DNA from: Oceanirhabdus sp. W0125-5
GTDB taxonomy: Bacteria > Bacillota > Clostridia > Clostridiales > Clostridiaceae
NCBI RefSeq assembly: GCF_027938815.1
Contig: NZ_CP115913.1
Location: 492,001-556,000 of the forward strand
Reading direction: 5' to 3'
DNA length: 64,000 bases
Position numbers and translations under genes: made by a program. Below the pieces are notes generated by a model. The model was not told the DNA's origin. It was given only the letters and a program-made list of their open reading frames with translations, and ran no database searches. Positions 17,818-25,609 of this stretch are shown here, piece by piece. How positions within the stretch are numbered: the first letter of the stretch is position 1; each line of letters starts with the position of its first letter.

Positions 17818-18474
17818 ATGAAAAGAATTAAAAAGGTAATGGTGCTTTTAATGGCATTATGCTTATTATTAGCTGTAGGGTGTGGAAATAAAAAGGAACT
17901 AACATTAGGAGAAACAAAGGATAATGTTTATACTAATGAGTACTTTGGATTAGAAGCTAAGCTTCCAGAAGGATGGGTTAACCTGGATAGAGAGACTATT
18001 GATGAGATAAACAAAGCAGGAAATGAATTAGTAGCAAATGGAGATGAAAAGAAGAAAGAGCAGCTTGATAAATTAAGTGAAAAAAAAGCACTTACATTCT
18101 TAATGCAATATAAGTATGAATTGGGGTCTGTAACATTGAACCCAGGATTAACAATAACATCTGAGAAATTATCATTTTTACAGGGTATAAATAGTGGTGA
18201 AAAGTATTTAGGAATCATACAAGAACAACTTAAAGGATTAGAAGCTGTTCCATATACTGTTTCTGATGAAATAGTTACAAAATCAATAAATGATGTAGAG
18301 TGGTCTTTATTAGAAGCCAGCATTGACTTAGGAAATGGTTCAGTATATAAGCAAGAATTCTATTGTGTATTAAGAGAAGGATATGCTGTACTTGTTAATG
18401 CAAATTATACTGATGAAGATGGAAAAGAAGAAATGGAACAATTCATTCAAGGATTAAAAATTAATAAAAAGTAG
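17818..18474 (+). CDS. Lipoprotein, 218 aa, at the end of the bacteriocin locus
   Basis: ATG at 17818 follows AGGAGG; an upstream in-frame codon is not needed. The signal peptide ends in the lipobox LAVGC with Cys near residue 23. The rest starts YTNEYFGLEAKLPEGW, a pattern seen in many Firmicutes lipoproteins with a PsbP-like or sugar-binding-like fold, and has no clear enzymatic motif. Has its own promoter and a strong terminator. In this position a surface lipoprotein could give self-protection, as in some lantibiotic systems, but that is inference. Confidence 0.75.
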   Translation: MKRIKKVMVLLMALCLLLAVGCGNKKELTLGETKDNVYTNEYFGLEAKLPEGWVNLDRETIDEINKAGNELVANGDEKKKEQLDKLSEKKALTFLMQYKYELGSVTLNPGLTITSEKLSFLQGINSGEKYLGIIQEQLKGLEAVPYTVSDEIVTKSINDVEWSLLEASIDLGNGSVYKQEFYCVLREGYAVLVNANYTDEDGKEEMEQFIQGLKINKK

Positions 18475-18479
18475 ATATA

Positions 18480-18520
18480 AAAAGTTATGCTTTAGATAAT
18501 ATCTAAAGCATAACTTTTTT
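18480..18520 (+). terminator. Terminator after the lipoprotein gene
   Basis: AAAAGTTATGCTTTAGAT / ATCTAAAGCATAACTTTT stem followed by T's: a textbook intrinsic terminator. Confidence 0.85.
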
Positions 18521-18600
18521 ATGTATAAGTATTTTATGCAGTGTCAAATGTCGAATTGGTAATAATTAAATATTTAAAAATATTAAATTTAATTTAATAA

Positions 18601-18629
18601 TTGACTTAATATAGAATTATTGATATAAT
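18601..18629 (+). promoter_or_regulatory. Sigma-A promoter of candidate small RNA
   Basis: TTGACT (18601-18606), exactly 17 bp, TATAAT (18624-18629). Transcription would begin near 18636, shortly before the structured region at 18651-18720; no coding frame follows. Confidence 0.7.
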
Positions 18630-18635
18630 TTATAT

Positions 18636-18722
18636 AATTCTTTTATACTAAAGCCTTCTACAAAATTTTAAATCAATCGGCCAAATTGATGTTAGAAAAA
18701 GTCTTGTAGAGGCTTTTTTATT
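18636..18722 (+). ncRNA. Candidate small RNA or attenuator leader
   Basis: A near-consensus promoter is followed by about 85 nt with an outer stem (AAGCC-CTACAA / TTGTAG-GGCTT) enclosing a second hairpin (ATCAAT / ATTGAT) and ending in a T-rich tract: an intrinsic terminator. There is no start codon with a ribosome site. It may be an independent small RNA or an attenuated leader of the ATPase gene that starts 140 bp downstream. No known RNA family is recognised. Confidence 0.5.
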
Positions 18723-18765
18723 TTTTTAGTAATTTTTTTATATACATTAATTAATATAAAACTTC

Positions 18766-18810
18766 TAAAAGTTATATTTTAAATTATTATAATTTAGAGT
18801 ATAACTTTTA
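18766..18810. repeat. Inverted repeat before the DUF234 ATPase gene
   Basis: TAAAAGTTATA (18766-18776) and its exact complement TATAACTTTTA (18800-18810) flank a 23-bp AT-rich spacer, just upstream of the ATPase promoter region. Could be an operator or an AT-rich hairpin. Confidence 0.4.
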
Positions 18811-18861
18811 TATATAATTGGATATAATATATATATATGATTTTTTAAGGAGCTAGATAAC

Positions 18862-20256
18862 ATGAAAAAGTTTGTTAATAGGCATGATGAACTGAAATTT
18901 TTAAATAAAGAATATAGTAAGAAAAATGCTAGTTTGATAGTTATATATGGAAGAAGAAGGATAGGAAAGACTTCTTTGATTAAGGAGTTTATAAAGGATA
19001 AAAAGAGTATATATTTTTTAGGAACTGAAGAAAGTGAAAGAGAGAATATTAAATCTTTTCAAAAGTTAAGTGGAGAATGTATAGAAAGTGACTTACTTAA
19101 AGGTAATAATATATTATCGTGGGAAGATATTTTTACAATGATAACTGAGCATAAGAAAGAAGAAAAAAAAGTTATTATAATTGATGAATTTCAATATATA
19201 TGCAGAACTAATAAAGCATTTCCATCAGTATTTCAAAAGATATGGGACAACATACTCTCAGATAACAATATAATGGTTATACTTTGCGGATCATTGATAA
19301 GTATGATGGAGCAATTAACTCTTTCCTATTCAAGTCCTCTTTATGGAAGAAGAACAGGCCAAATAAAGATGAAACAGATTAAATTCAATTATTATAATGA
19401 ATTCTTTAACAATAAAACAAGAGATGAACTGATTCAATTATATTCCATTACAGGAGGAGTACCTAAATATATAGAGTTATTTGAAGATATGGACAATGTC
19501 TTTGATGCAATAGAAGAAAACATATTAAGCAAACAGAGTTTTCTTTATGAAGAGCCTGTATTTTTATTAGAAAAAGAAGTAGGGGAAGTAGGTAGTTATT
19601 TCTCAATAATAAAGACAATAGCAGCTGGCAATCATAAACTTGGAAAAATTGCTACTGATTTAGGTGTAAATCAAAGTAAGCTTACTAAATATTTAAGCAC
19701 CCTTAGCAACTTAGATATATTAGAAAGGCAAGTACCTATAACTGAAAGTAATCCAGAAAAGAGCAAGATGGGTTTATATTTTATTAAGGACAATTTCATT
19801 GAATTTTGGTTTAAGTTTATATATCCATATAGAAGTTATATAGAGATTGACGATATAGAGTACGTAAAAAAGAGAATTAAAGATAACTTCATTCACAATC
19901 ATGTGAGTTTCAAATATGAGGATATATGTTTAGAAGATTTGTGGTTCATGAGTAAACAAGATAAATTGCCTTTCAGGATAATGAAGGCAGGACGATGGTG
20001 GAATAATAATGATGAGATAGATATAGTGGCAATTAATGAAGAAGAGAAGTCCATAATTTTTGGTGAATGTAAATATCTTGAAAGAGCGGTTGATATAAAT
20101 ATATATTATAAACTTAAAGATAAGAGTAAGTCAGTTAAATGGAATAATTCAAATCGAAAAGAATATTTTATGATCTTTAGTAGGAATGGATTTACAAAAG
20201 AAATTAGACAATTATCAAAGGATTTAAATGGAAAGTTACTTCTTATAGAAGGATAA
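18862..20256 (+). CDS. AAA ATPase of the archaeal-type/DUF234 family
   Basis: 464 residues. N-terminal P-loop ATPase: FVNRHDEL start, Walker A at about 30-38 (GRRRIGKTS), Walker B VIIIDEFQYI, sensor LCGSLISMM and the typical RRTGQI. After about residue 250 a winged-helix region (KLGKIATDLGVNQSKLTKYL), then a C-terminal DUF234 nuclease-like part with DEIDIVA...GECKY, a PD-(D/E)xK-type pattern. Such proteins are frequent and scattered in archaea and clostridia; their role is unknown. Single gene with its own terminator. Confidence 0.85.
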   Translation: MKKFVNRHDELKFLNKEYSKKNASLIVIYGRRRIGKTSLIKEFIKDKKSIYFLGTEESERENIKSFQKLSGECIESDLLKGNNILSWEDIFTMITEHKKEEKKVIIIDEFQYICRTNKAFPSVFQKIWDNILSDNNIMVILCGSLISMMEQLTLSYSSPLYGRRTGQIKMKQIKFNYYNEFFNNKTRDELIQLYSITGGVPKYIELFEDMDNVFDAIEENILSKQSFLYEEPVFLLEKEVGEVGSYFSIIKTIAAGNHKLGKIATDLGVNQSKLTKYLSTLSNLDILERQVPITESNPEKSKMGLYFIKDNFIEFWFKFIYPYRSYIEIDDIEYVKKRIKDNFIHNHVSFKYEDICLEDLWFMSKQDKLPFRIMKAGRWWNNNDEIDIVAINEEEKSIIFGECKYLERAVDINIYYKLKDKSKSVKWNNSNRKEYFMIFSRNGFTKEIRQLSKDLNGKLLLIEG

Positions 20257-20290
20257 AATAGAAGCAAATACGTTTATCTTACAAACTATA

Positions 20291-20318
20291 AAAGCCATGG
20301 TAAGCATACCATGGCTTT
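20291..20318. terminator. Convergent terminator, ATPase / amidase
   Basis: AAAGCCATGGTA / TACCATGGCTTT perfect stem with a tiny loop, between two converging genes; it can act on both strands. Confidence 0.8.
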
Positions 20319-20937
20319 AAATTTCTATTTTATAAAGACAAATCAACGTAAATTCCCTATCTTGAACATTACGCATATATTTATGAAGTGAAACATTTAC
20401 CCTATCTTTAGAATGTTGAGCAACAAAGAGGTTAGTATATGGAAACTCATCAGTAACCATTTTATTATGAATAACTTGGGTATGGTAAGGATGAGGATCT
20501 TTTTTTAAGTTGATATATTGAACTACATCTCCAATTGATAATTTATCGTAAATTCTCTTTGTGAAGTCAACTATGGCTTTTTCAATTGGAATCTCTTCAT
20601 AATAAGCAGCTCTATAGTTTTTAGTATATGGGTTTGCCCAATGCATTCTGAAATAACGGGCACTGCGCCAACTTAGAGATATTTTTGTAAGATTACTTGG
20701 ATTTGTAGATTTACAAAACCAAGAGTTAGCAGAAGACCATAAGCCATATTTTTGAGAAAGTCCACCTGCGTATATTGATTGAGATATAAAATTTGTACAG
20801 TCGTTCTCTTTAAAATAAGGAAAAGCAGGATTTTTAGATAATGCATATTTTTCAACATAAAGTTTAACTTTATCCCTATCATAGTAATTTGACCTTAAGG
20901 GGTTTAATGAGAGTAATATATTTGAAAAGTTATCCAC
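20317..20937 (-). CDS. Amidase_6 domain protein (putative cell-wall amidase)
   Basis: About 206 residues. The central DCTNFISQSIYAGG carries the catalytic Cys (about 47) of the Amidase_6 domain, with a GDVVQY strand and a HTQVI histidine further on, an NlpC/P60-like papain-fold arrangement. A GTG at 20937, seven bases after an AGGTG, is preferred: a longer in-frame start at 21072 would read through the hairpin-terminator at 20976-21000 and has no ribosome site. No signal peptide with this start, so export is not obvious. Fold sure, substrate unknown. Confidence 0.75.
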   Translation of the reverse strand: MDNFSNILLSLNPLRSNYYDRDKVKLYVEKYALSKNPAFPYFKENDCTNFISQSIYAGGLSQKYGLWSSANSWFCKSTNPSNLTKISLSWRSARYFRMHWANPYTKNYRAAYYEEIPIEKAIVDFTKRIYDKLSIGDVVQYINLKKDPHPYHTQVIHNKMVTDEFPYTNLFVAQHSKDRVNVSLHKYMRNVQDREFTLICLYKIEI

Positions 20938-21084
20938 AATATCAACACCTAAAATAGTTACATATAAGTGTATAAAAAAAAAGGCATAGATATGCCTTAA
21001 AATCAAAAAAAGTAGACATGTTAGCAAGAGAGGGATTGAACGATGCTTACATGTCGTCAACAAATTATCCACAAATTATCCACA
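20930..21084. promoter_or_regulatory. Three TTATCCACA (DnaA-box) 9-mers
   Basis: Exact TTATCCACA at 20930-20938, 21065-21073 and 21076-21084, the last two in phase 11 bp apart; a one-off variant TTATCCAAA lies at 21188-21196. This is the consensus DnaA box. No dnaA, dnaN, rpmH or origin AT-cluster is nearby, so not an origin; DnaA-linked control of the flanking genes is possible. Confidence 0.45.
20976..21060 (-). ncRNA. Hairpin leader with intrinsic terminator upstream of the amidase
   Basis: Read leftward, an inverted repeat (GACATGTAAGCA ... TGCTAACATGTC) is followed by GGCATATCTATGCC and a run of nine T's, a clear terminator about 40 bp before the amidase start. This is the layout of an attenuator or of a short independent RNA. 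No aptamer family is recognised. Confidence 0.5.
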
Positions 21085-21201
21085 ATAATATATATATTCT
21101 ACCATATGTTAAAAAATCCTTCTTTTTATAAAAAAAAACATTAAAAAAGCATTAAAAAAACATTAACAGAAAATTTGTTCGCTAAAATTATCCAAAACAT
21201 A

Positions 21202-21230
21202 TTGACATCTGAACAAGTGTTCGGTATTAT
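21202..21230 (+). promoter_or_regulatory. Promoter with embedded LexA (SOS) box
   Basis: TTGACA (21202-21207), 17-bp spacer, TATTAT (21225-21230). The spacer holds GAACAAGTGTTC (21211-21222), a perfect GAAC-N4-GTTC LexA/DinR box of the Bacillus/Clostridium type. LexA bound here would cover the promoter. Confidence 0.85.
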
Positions 21231-21262
21231 ATAAATATATCAAACAGAAGGAGTTGCCACAT

Positions 21263-21568
21263 ATGAATAATAATGCCTTATTAGTTAGAATTAATTATAT
21301 TTCAGAAGACTCAATAGGAATAGACTCAATAAACAGTTCATATAAAGCACATGTAGTAAGAAATGAGAAAACAGAAGAGAATAAGAAATATATGTTATGT
21401 GGTGGCATAATAAATAAAAGAGGCGGAACTATAATCTATAATGCTAGAACTAAAGAAGAAGCTAAAGAGATTGCTGCGAACAACATGATGACAAATCATG
21501 AGCATAGAAGATATAGAGAAGTTAAAAGAGATATAGTTACAATACCAAGCAGATTAATAAACGCTTAA
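21263..21568 (+). CDS. SOS-controlled small protein, 101 aa, unknown function
   Basis: ATG at 21263 after AGAAGGAG. A soluble, charged protein: MNNNALLVRINYISEDSIG, a middle strand region (KYMLCGGIINKRGGTIIYNA) and a helical, basic, His/Arg-rich end (NHEHRRYREVKRD). No membrane segment, signal or known domain is recognised. The promoter carries a LexA box, so it should be induced by DNA damage. Not like the LysM-type SOS division inhibitor YneA. Possible roles include nucleic-acid binding or checkpoint control, unproven. Confidence 0.75.
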   Translation: MNNNALLVRINYISEDSIGIDSINSSYKAHVVRNEKTEENKKYMLCGGIINKRGGTIIYNARTKEEAKEIAANNMMTNHEHRRYREVKRDIVTIPSRLINA

Positions 21569-21659
21569 TAACAATGATATTAAAATTTATTTATAAAAAA
21601 TATATATAAGAAATAAATTTTAGTTATAAATATTCAATAAATACATATAAATACATATA

Positions 21660-21754
21660 TAGGTTTTTAAGAAAACTAAATTTATGCACACTCAAAATTC
21701 AAAAAAACACTGAGATTTTGAGTATACATAAATTAAGTTATACTATAAAAACCT
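21660..21754. repeat. Divergent palindromic MITE-like element
   Basis: Ends AGGTTTTTA / TAAAAACCT; the interior (ACTAAATTTATGCACACTCAAAATTC ... in two arms) corresponds to the central palindrome of the ~104-bp family at 33342, 56770 and 62398. The terminal TAGAGA motif has been replaced. Confidence 0.55.
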
Positions 21755-21798
21755 TGCATAAGTATTTTATAAAAGATAACACTAAACAAAACTCAACT

Positions 21799-21826
21799 CA
21801 TTGGACCGAAAGGTCCATTTTTTTTT
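21799..21826 (+). terminator. Terminator after the SOS gene
   Basis: TGGACC-GAAA-GGTCCA stem with a GAAA loop followed by nine T's. Confidence 0.85.
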
Positions 21827-21919
21827 CTATAGTGATAATAGTAATTCTATAAGGTATAATAGGTATAGAGACTTTTAAATCTATTGGAGGTGAACCTAGT
21901 CAAAAGTGGCTAGAGCAAT

Positions 21920-22783
21920 ATGAGAAGAATAAATAGAAATGATGAATGTTGGTGTGGAAGTGGGAAGAAGTATAAGAGATGCCACATGGAACAGGATGAA
22001 GCCTTAAGAAAATTAGGTAATGAATTAGGTATGAAGATACCAAGAGATATCATTAAAACTCCTGAACAGATAGAGGGAATAAGAAAAAGTGGTGAAATAA
22101 CAAGAGGAATATTTGACTTAGTTGAGAAGAATATAAAGGCTGGAATGACAACTGATGAGATAAACACATTAGTGCATGAGTATACAATTAATCATGATGC
22201 TATACCAGCTCCACTTAATTATGGAGGATTTCCAAAGAGCGTATGTACATCTATAAATGAGGTGGTATGTCATGGAATTCCTAGTGATAGAAAACTTGAA
22301 GAGGGAGATATAATAAATGTTGATGTAACAACAATAAAAGATGGATATTTCTCTGATTCAAGTAGAATGTATATAATTGGTGAGGCTAAAAAAGAAGCAG
22401 TAGAGCTAGTTGAAGCGGCTAAAGAAGCACTTCAAGTTGGAATGGATGCTGTTAAACCATATGGATTTGTGGGTGATATTGGAGAGGCTATACAGACATA
22501 TGCTCAGTCAAAGGGATATTCAGTAGTTTATGAATATGGAGGACATGGTATAGGAGTTAAGTTCCATGAAGATCCATATGTATCTCATGTAGGTAAAAAA
22601 GGTGAGGGAATGATTCTTTTACCAGGTATGGTATTTACTATAGAGCCTATGTTAAATCAGGGCAGACCAGAAACAAGAACATTAAAAGATGATTGGACTG
22701 CTGTAACTAGAGATGGAAAATTATCTGCTCAGTGGGAGCATACAATTGTTGTTACTGAAGATGGATATCAAATCTTGACTTAA
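21920..22783 (+). CDS. map: Methionine aminopeptidase type I with N-terminal SEC-C zinc motif
   Basis: Removes the initiator Met from new proteins. 287 residues: the first ~25 carry a SEC-C zinc motif (CWCG ... RCH), thought to bind the ribosome as in SecA, then the MetAP core with metal ligands in VDVTT, FSDSSR, GGHGIG, TIEPM and QWEHT. The ATG at 21920 is the only possible start since a stop precedes it in frame. The good GGAGGTG site lies 28 bases upstream with a CTAG..CTAG pairing between, which is unusual. Probably a second map gene rather than the one of the ribosomal operon. Confidence 0.92.
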   Translation: MRRINRNDECWCGSGKKYKRCHMEQDEALRKLGNELGMKIPRDIIKTPEQIEGIRKSGEITRGIFDLVEKNIKAGMTTDEINTLVHEYTINHDAIPAPLNYGGFPKSVCTSINEVVCHGIPSDRKLEEGDIINVDVTTIKDGYFSDSSRMYIIGEAKKEAVELVEAAKEALQVGMDAVKPYGFVGDIGEAIQTYAQSKGYSVVYEYGGHGIGVKFHEDPYVSHVGKKGEGMILLPGMVFTIEPMLNQGRPETRTLKDDWTAVTRDGKLSAQWEHTIVVTEDGYQILT

Positions 22784-22790
22784 TTAATAA

Positions 22791-22827
22791 GGGACAGTTC
22801 TCAATATTTTAAAGTGAGAGTTGTCCC
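22791..22827. repeat. REP-like palindrome GGGACAGTTCTCA, copy 1
   Basis: GGGACAGTTCTCA and TGAGAGTTGTCCC arms around a short AT loop, right after map. Belongs to the family also at 29043-29140, 30130-30192 and 63218-63278; it may double as a terminator. Confidence 0.75.
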
Positions 22828-23171
22828 TAAATTATTGTTATATAGTATATTAATTTTTCAACTGAGGAATTTACACCCTCCCAAGAACGATAAAGATTAA
22901 AGTGGAGAGTAATTTTCCCATAGTAGAAGGTTCTAAATTTCCAAAGAACAATTCGTTTCCTACCAAATATATGAGTAGGTGCAAGATCAAATGTCTTTTT
23001 TGTAATCAAATCTGTAAGATCCCTATCGTAATTACTTAAATGCCATCGAAAACTTGAGAAATGGTTTTCTTTTAACTCAATCACGAAATCTTCTCCAAGT
23101 TTAAGGGAATAAGGAATGAATGGCAGAATGCTAATAGTTCCTCTTTTAACTTTTAAATATTTCTCACACAA
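22827..23171 (-). CDS. Chagasin-like (I42) cysteine-protease inhibitor candidate
   Basis: About 114 residues from a TTG at 23171 behind AAGGTAG; an upstream TTG at 23216 is also possible. The pattern FSSFRWHLSN, then GRKRIVLWKF and LHFNLYRSWEG follows the three loops of chagasin/ICP inhibitors (N-terminal Thr-Gly loop, G-x-x-G-x-x-x-W/F, R-P-W), though the first loop is not canonical. No signal peptide. If real it would inhibit papain-like peptidases. Family assignment moderate. Single gene between two others with which it shares no strand. Confidence 0.55.
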   Translation of the reverse strand: MCEKYLKVKRGTISILPFIPYSLKLGEDFVIELKENHFSSFRWHLSNYDRDLTDLITKKTFDLAPTHIFGRKRIVLWKFRTFYYGKITLHFNLYRSWEGVNSSVEKLIYYITII

Positions 23172-23289
23172 AAAAATCACTACCTTATGGAAATATATCA
23201 GAAAATTGTGTTTCAATAAATATTTTATGCGGAATGTAAATAAAAGTTACTAATATATATATAGTATAACAGTTTGAAGAGGTTTAATT

Positions 23290-24486
23290 ATGAAGATAGA
23301 TTATACTGTATATCCTGAAAATGGAGCAATATTACATGAAGACAATCTCAAAGTAGGGGTTAATTTCAAGAACTACAAAGATATAAATATATCGTCTTTA
23401 CGTATGAGTATAAATAATAAACATATTAATTCATTACTCAGTAAAGAAGGGATTTATTATAATAATTCAACAACAAAGATATATGGTTTAAATAGGATAA
23501 AGATAGAGGGAAGAAGTAAACGAGGAAAGAAAATTGAAATTAAATGGGGCTTTACTTTATTAAAAAAAGAATTAAGTTTAAAATCTGTAGCTATAAGATG
23601 TATTGATATAAGTAATAAAAAGATTGAAGCAGCTTATACAAATAAACTAATTAATAATACAGGGATAAAGATGTATTCTATGGAACAACTTAATAAAACA
23701 TCTCTAGTAGGAGAAAAGGGCTATAGGTGCAGAGAATTATCAACAATAGAATATTTAAGGATAAAGTGGGAAGGGAGAAGAAATGTACATAGTGTTGAGG
23801 GGTATATATTTGGTTATGTTAAAGAAGACCTTAGAAGATATACTGAATATAATTTAAGAGTAGCTAATAAGTATATTGAGGATTATAAAATTGATGATAA
23901 TAGTGAGCTTAATATACCAATAATTAAAATAAATCGAATAAAACACTTAAGCAAATATTTAAGAAGAAACAAGAGTTTTTCAGGATATATTGTGATAAAT
24001 TTAGAAGATGGGATATGTAAATTTATTGAAGAATATAGTAAGGGATTAGATGAGGGCAATAAAGTAGGAGTATGGGGATTAGAATCAAGCCCTGAGGAGT
24101 TAAGAAAAACAACTTTAATAGGGAAGAATGCCAGTAACACTTTTTATGAAGGCTTTTTGAATAAGAGGACAGTGGTAAGTAATATTGAAAAGTATTCATT
24201 TGAAGTATTTATTAATGGAAGGACGATAGGGGAAAGTGTAATCCCAAAGTTTAAAAATTCACTGAGTCTTTCTATTAATATTATGGATAAAAAAAGTGGA
24301 ATTGAAGAAATAAGTGTAATAGCAGGAAAACAAAATAATATATTTCAGAGAGAGTATAATGGAGAACATTCTATTTTTATAAATGAAAATATCAATATGG
24401 ATCAATTGAACTATATATTTATTTATATAAAATGTAAAAATAATGGGTGGATTATTTCATCACCTATATATGTTAAAAAAATATAA
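23290..24486 (+). CDS. Unknown protein, 398 aa, possibly degenerate PHP-type
   Basis: Cytosolic, lysine/isoleucine-rich. The N-terminal ~80 residues look like an Ig-like beta domain (YPENGAILHEDNLKVGVNF). The C-terminal third (WGLESSPEEL..., then NGRTIGESV and the end NNGWIISSPIYVKK) resembles the tail of CehA/PHP-type metallohydrolases, which end W-SxPIYV. The metal-binding His-x-His motifs of that family are not seen, so it would be an inactive relative; this comparison is weak. Alone between the chagasin-like gene and the DUF4349 lipoprotein. Confidence 0.5.
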   Translation: MKIDYTVYPENGAILHEDNLKVGVNFKNYKDINISSLRMSINNKHINSLLSKEGIYYNNSTTKIYGLNRIKIEGRSKRGKKIEIKWGFTLLKKELSLKSVAIRCIDISNKKIEAAYTNKLINNTGIKMYSMEQLNKTSLVGEKGYRCRELSTIEYLRIKWEGRRNVHSVEGYIFGYVKEDLRRYTEYNLRVANKYIEDYKIDDNSELNIPIIKINRIKHLSKYLRRNKSFSGYIVINLEDGICKFIEEYSKGLDEGNKVGVWGLESSPEELRKTTLIGKNASNTFYEGFLNKRTVVSNIEKYSFEVFINGRTIGESVIPKFKNSLSLSINIMDKKSGIEEISVIAGKQNNIFQREYNGEHSIFINENINMDQLNYIFIYIKCKNNGWIISSPIYVKKI

Positions 24487-24566
24487 TTTAACCTTTTCTT
24501 AACTTTTTAATGAGTTTTTACGTTTATAATCTATATAGATAAATTAATATATGAAAGGGGTAAAAC

Positions 24567-25547
24567 ATGAAAAATTGGGGTAAGTTTTTAGTAGGATTGA
24601 TAGTTATAGCTACATGCTGCATGGGGATAGTTGCCTGTGGATCAAAAAATTCAAATTCAAACAAATCAGCTAAATATAATACATCTTATGAGATGGAAAA
24701 TAAAAAAGAGGACTCTGGAAATAAATCTGATTCTAAGGGTATGGACACAAGTGATGAGATTGAAGAAAATGAAAAGCAGGACACTGGTGGAAATGATAGA
24801 AAAATAATATTAAGAGAATACATTACTATAGAAACACTTAATTTTGATGAAGATAAAGATGCTATTTTAAGTAGAGTAGATAAATTTGGAGGATATATTG
24901 AAGAATCACAGTTAAGAGGAAGAGGAGTTAGAGATGAATATTCTAGGAGAAGTGCTCGTTATGTTTTTAGAATACCTAGAAAGAATTATGATTCATTTAA
25001 AAGTGAAGTTGCACAGTTTGCACATATTTTACATGAGAATTCAACTACTGAGGATGTAACATTTCAGTTCTATGATACTGAAGCAAGAGTTAATACTTTA
25101 AAAATACAAGAAGAAAGATTATTAGAGATATTAAAAAAATCAGGAGACTTAAAAGACATAATCATAATAGAGAAGGAATTACAACAGGTTAGATATGAGA
25201 TTGAGAGAAATACTACTACATTAAGAAGATTAAGTAATCTTGTTGATTACACTACGATTACGGTAGAATTGGAAGAAGTCTTTGAAATCACAGAAAAAAT
25301 TAAGGAACCTGAAGATTTGGGTGATAAAATTGTTAAAGTATTTAAAAATTCAGTGGATGGAGTTAAAGAGTTCTTTAAATGGTTAATATTATTTATTGTA
25401 GCATTCATTCCGTATTTGATAATAATAGTACCTCTTGCCATAATTGTATATTTCACATATAGAAGAGTAATAAAGAAAAGTACCAAAACCATTGAAGAGA
25501 ACACAGATAAGAAATCAAATGAAAAGGATAAAAAAGATTCAGATTAA
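24567..25547 (+). CDS. DUF4349 lipoprotein
   Basis: 326 residues: signal peptide with lipobox GIVAC, an Asn/Ser/Lys/Glu-rich linker to about residue 70, then the DUF4349 domain (REYITIETLNFDED ... YFRIP-like strand, FYDTEARVNTLKIQEERLLEIL and a coiled coil with TTTLRRLSNLVDYTTITVEL), and a C-terminal membrane helix (about 272-296) with a basic tail. The family is widespread in Firmicutes; the role at the cell surface is unknown. Good AAAGGGG site. Ends before the cobalamin riboswitch. Confidence 0.85.
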   Translation: MKNWGKFLVGLIVIATCCMGIVACGSKNSNSNKSAKYNTSYEMENKKEDSGNKSDSKGMDTSDEIEENEKQDTGGNDRKIILREYITIETLNFDEDKDAILSRVDKFGGYIEESQLRGRGVRDEYSRRSARYVFRIPRKNYDSFKSEVAQFAHILHENSTTEDVTFQFYDTEARVNTLKIQEERLLEILKKSGDLKDIIIIEKELQQVRYEIERNTTTLRRLSNLVDYTTITVELEEVFEITEKIKEPEDLGDKIVKVFKNSVDGVKEFFKWLILFIVAFIPYLIIIVPLAIIVYFTYRRVIKKSTKTIEENTDKKSNEKDKKDSD

Positions 25548-25609
25548 TGTTCTTATATTTTGTTGACATTAGATATCAATAAGGTATAATGTGATTAGAG
25601 ATAATAAAA

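Noticed and set aside
18862..20256. Transposition or defence ATPase
   Set aside because: DUF234-type ATPases are scattered housekeeping-like genes; no partner defence gene or mobile-element end is next to it.
20938..21072. N-terminal extension of the amidase from GTG 21072
   Set aside because: It would cross a clear terminator hairpin with nine T's and has no ribosome site; the hydrophobic stretch it encodes is a by-product of that structure.
20930..21084. Possible replication origin because of three DnaA boxes
   Set aside because: No dnaA, dnaN, rpmH or gyrase genes and no origin-like layout; three boxes alone are not enough.
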